DNA of 64,000 nucleotides. Origin: an uncultured Bacilli bacterium. Lineage in GTDB: Bacteria > Bacillota_I > Bacilli_A > RF39 > UBA660. This document shows, in pieces, positions 63,003-64,000 of this stretch. Position numbers and translations under genes: made by a program. Within the stretch, counting starts at the first letter, position 1. Each line of letters opens with the position of its first letter. The DNA lies in contig CAJUCD010000007.1 in the NCBI GenBank assembly GCA_910585045.1, positions 1 through 64,000 of the forward strand, written 5' to 3'. The notes under the pieces were generated by a model. The model was not told where the DNA came from, searched no databases, and saw nothing but the letters and a program-made list of their open reading frames with translations.

Positions 63003-63485
63003 TTATTCAATTTCAGTTTCTGTCGCGTCTTCTGTAAATGTGACTTTACCTGCGTCAATAGTGACACTACCATTTATCGGATCACCATTAACATTGATTT
63101 TAAATCCAATAGTTGGTGTAACTCCACCTTCGCCACCATATGAACTAATGCTTATTGAACAATTGAATTTTTGAGCTTTGAAACTTTTATCTTCATTTAT
63201 CAAATATTTGTCTACACATAAAACTGTAGTTTCTGCATCAGTTCCTGTGGCCAACGCAAGTCTTAAACTATTTATATAATCAAAAACTTCATCACCAAAA
63301 ATACATTTCATTTCACTATCTAAAGTTATAGCATAACTATCAACAATTGTAGTTGCATTGTCATCTACTATGTACGTTTCATTAGTTTCTTGAGCCTCAT
63401 ATGAATATGAACCGCTAGTCATACCATTACCAACTAATCCCAATTTTTCTGTTTGAGCTTTTGGTGCGACATTTAAAAATGTCAT
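63003..63485 (-). CDS. Major tail protein
   Basis: The 160-aa beta-rich protein (MTFLNVAPKAQTEKLGL...) is acidic, with a C-terminal sheet ISISSYGGEGG. Its place between the completion protein and the chaperones is that of the siphovirus tail tube subunit. A strong terminator follows, fitting a highly expressed gene. Confidence 0.8.
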   Translation of the reverse strand: MTFLNVAPKAQTEKLGLVGNGMTSGSYSYEAQETNETYIVDDNATTIVDSYAITLDSEMKCIFGDEVFDYINSLRLALATGTDAETTVLCVDKYLINEDKSFKAQKFNCSISISSYGGEGGVTPTIGFKINVNGDPINGSVTIDAGKVTFTEDATETEIE

Positions 63486-63489
63486 AATT

Positions 63490-63942
63490 TCAGTTCTTTT
63501 TATGAATCTTTTCGTTTAATTCCTCCTTTTTAAATTTAATATAAGTGAACTTACAACTTATACGATAAATTGCTTCATCAGCATTTGTTGCAAAAATAAA
63601 TCCATTAGTTATAGCACTAATGGATAGTGGTTGTATATCCTTAATATCGGGATATACGTCGTTTTCATAATTATCTTTTAACCAATCTCTAAATTTTTCA
63701 AAAAATATTGAATTATCAACATTATTTTGTATTTCATTATTCCAATAAAACTTAGCATCAAAACTAAATAGAAATTGCATTTCTTTGTCACCATTTAGAT
63801 ATGAATTAATAACTGGATTATATCCAGCATTTTCATTTACAGAATATGCTTTTGCTTTATCCTTTAAGTAATTTACATTCAGTTCTACAAATTCATCTAA
63901 ATATGGACAAGTAGCAATATAGTCTCTAATTTTATCAATCAT
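63490..63942 (-). CDS. Phage minor capsid / tail completion protein
   Basis: The 150-aa protein resembles the minor capsid or tail terminator family: MIDKIRDYIATCPYLDE start, FLFSFDAKFYWNNE, and a beta-rich end AIYRISCKFTYIKF. It lies just before the major tail protein, where head-tail completion proteins are found. Its start overlaps the stop of the preceding partial gene (ATGA). Confidence 0.72.
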   Translation of the reverse strand: MIDKIRDYIATCPYLDEFVELNVNYLKDKAKAYSVNENAGYNPVINSYLNGDKEMQFLFSFDAKFYWNNEIQNNVDNSIFFEKFRDWLKDNYENDVYPDIKDIQPLSISAITNGFIFATNADEAIYRISCKFTYIKFKKEELNEKIHKKN

Positions 63943-64000
63943 AATCTATCTAATTCCTCCTGTGCTTCTTTAACTATTTCATTAAAATCTTCACTAATAG
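63939..64000 (-). CDS. Partial phage gene at the right edge (C-terminus)
   Basis: The last codons ISEDFNEIVKEAQEELDRL and a stop overlapping the next gene's ATG are visible. From its position it is probably another head-tail joining gene. Identity cannot be told. Confidence 0.5.
   Translation of the reverse strand, partial: ISEDFNEIVKEAQEELDRL

Larger units (their letters stand above)
53480..64000. mobile_element. Prophage, tail and lysis end (continues past right edge)
   Basis: From the right edge to 55.08 kb the minus strand carries a siphovirus tail module in standard order: completion protein, major tail protein, two chaperone-type proteins, tape measure, tail hub and small host-contact genes. 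Holin and M23 endolysin follow, with an HNH gene on the other strand at the end. Head, replication and integrase genes are not in the window. The left border is placed after the 249-aa gene, but no att repeat is visible, so 53.4-53.5 kb is approximate. Confidence 0.85.

Noticed and set aside
1..64000. Mycoplasma-type genetic code (TGA as Trp)
   Set aside because: TGA ends several genes at well-placed stops (for example 13463-13465 and 57399-57401) and conserved Trp positions use TGG.
1..64000. CRISPR arrays
   Set aside because: No regularly spaced repeat-spacer arrays were seen. The TGAGGAAAC triplet at 18.76-18.91 kb is too short and irregular.

Overview
The window is very A+T-rich chromosomal DNA from a Gram-positive, apparently endospore-forming Firmicute with a low-GC, Bacilli/Erysipelotrichia-like gene style. 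Pointers are the CotJ spore-coat genes, whiA-yvcK, the c-di-AMP cyclase pair cdaA-cdaR, an LtaS-type polymerase, a T-box leader in front of leuS, and SipW/TasA-like and DUF11 surface proteins. TGA is used as a stop and tryptophan is TGG, so the standard bacterial code applies and this is not a code-4 Mollicute. Species identity cannot be fixed from the sequence alone.

Layout: 1-10.1 kb is core chromosome: a divergent XRE regulator with twin operators, cdaA-cdaR, a coiled-coil protein, a CotJA/CotJB fusion with CotJC, and an LtaS-family operon. At 10.23 kb lies tRNA-Gly(GCC). Directly behind its CCA end starts a mobile island of about 13 kb (10.3-23.6 kb). It holds two large serine recombinases, both broken, a MobV relaxase, a TnpV-like gene, and cargo: HIT, NTF2-like and S51 peptidase genes, a histidine phosphatase, an ABC exporter, and a three-gene minus-strand cassette of GHKL ATPase, STAS-like (DUF4325) protein and membrane protein. 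Three similar leader segments (GCTCCATT, then a hairpin ending in GAGTTTT, then a small ORF) mark 10.3, 18.35 and 23.18 kb. This suggests repeated insertion of related elements.

23.6-32.6 kb is a nucleic-acid and nucleotide maintenance neighbourhood: a divergent GroEL-like chaperonin translationally coupled to a DUF4130 protein and a frameshifted radical SAM DNA-repair protein, then an RdgB/Ham1-type pyrophosphatase, a Nudix hydrolase, a uracil-DNA-glycosylase-fold protein, YqeK and TsaC/Sua5. 33-53.3 kb is core and surface functions: TasA-like exported protein, leuS with T-box, GH31 alpha-glucosidase, a giant DUF11-repeat wall protein, gap, a TGS/uridine-kinase protein, clpP, and yvcK-whiA with a HipA-like kinase gene.

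From about 53.5 kb to the right edge is a siphovirus-type prophage read on the minus strand: tail completion protein, major tail protein, two chaperone-type proteins, tape measure, tail hub and host-contact proteins, holin and M23 endolysin. Its tail hub protein and a neighbouring 51-aa membrane protein both carry dockerin-like calcium-loop motifs, and two structural genes lack ordinary start codons. The strongest candidates for an undescribed system are the GHKL/STAS/membrane cassette on the island and the chaperonin/DUF4130/radical-SAM operon.
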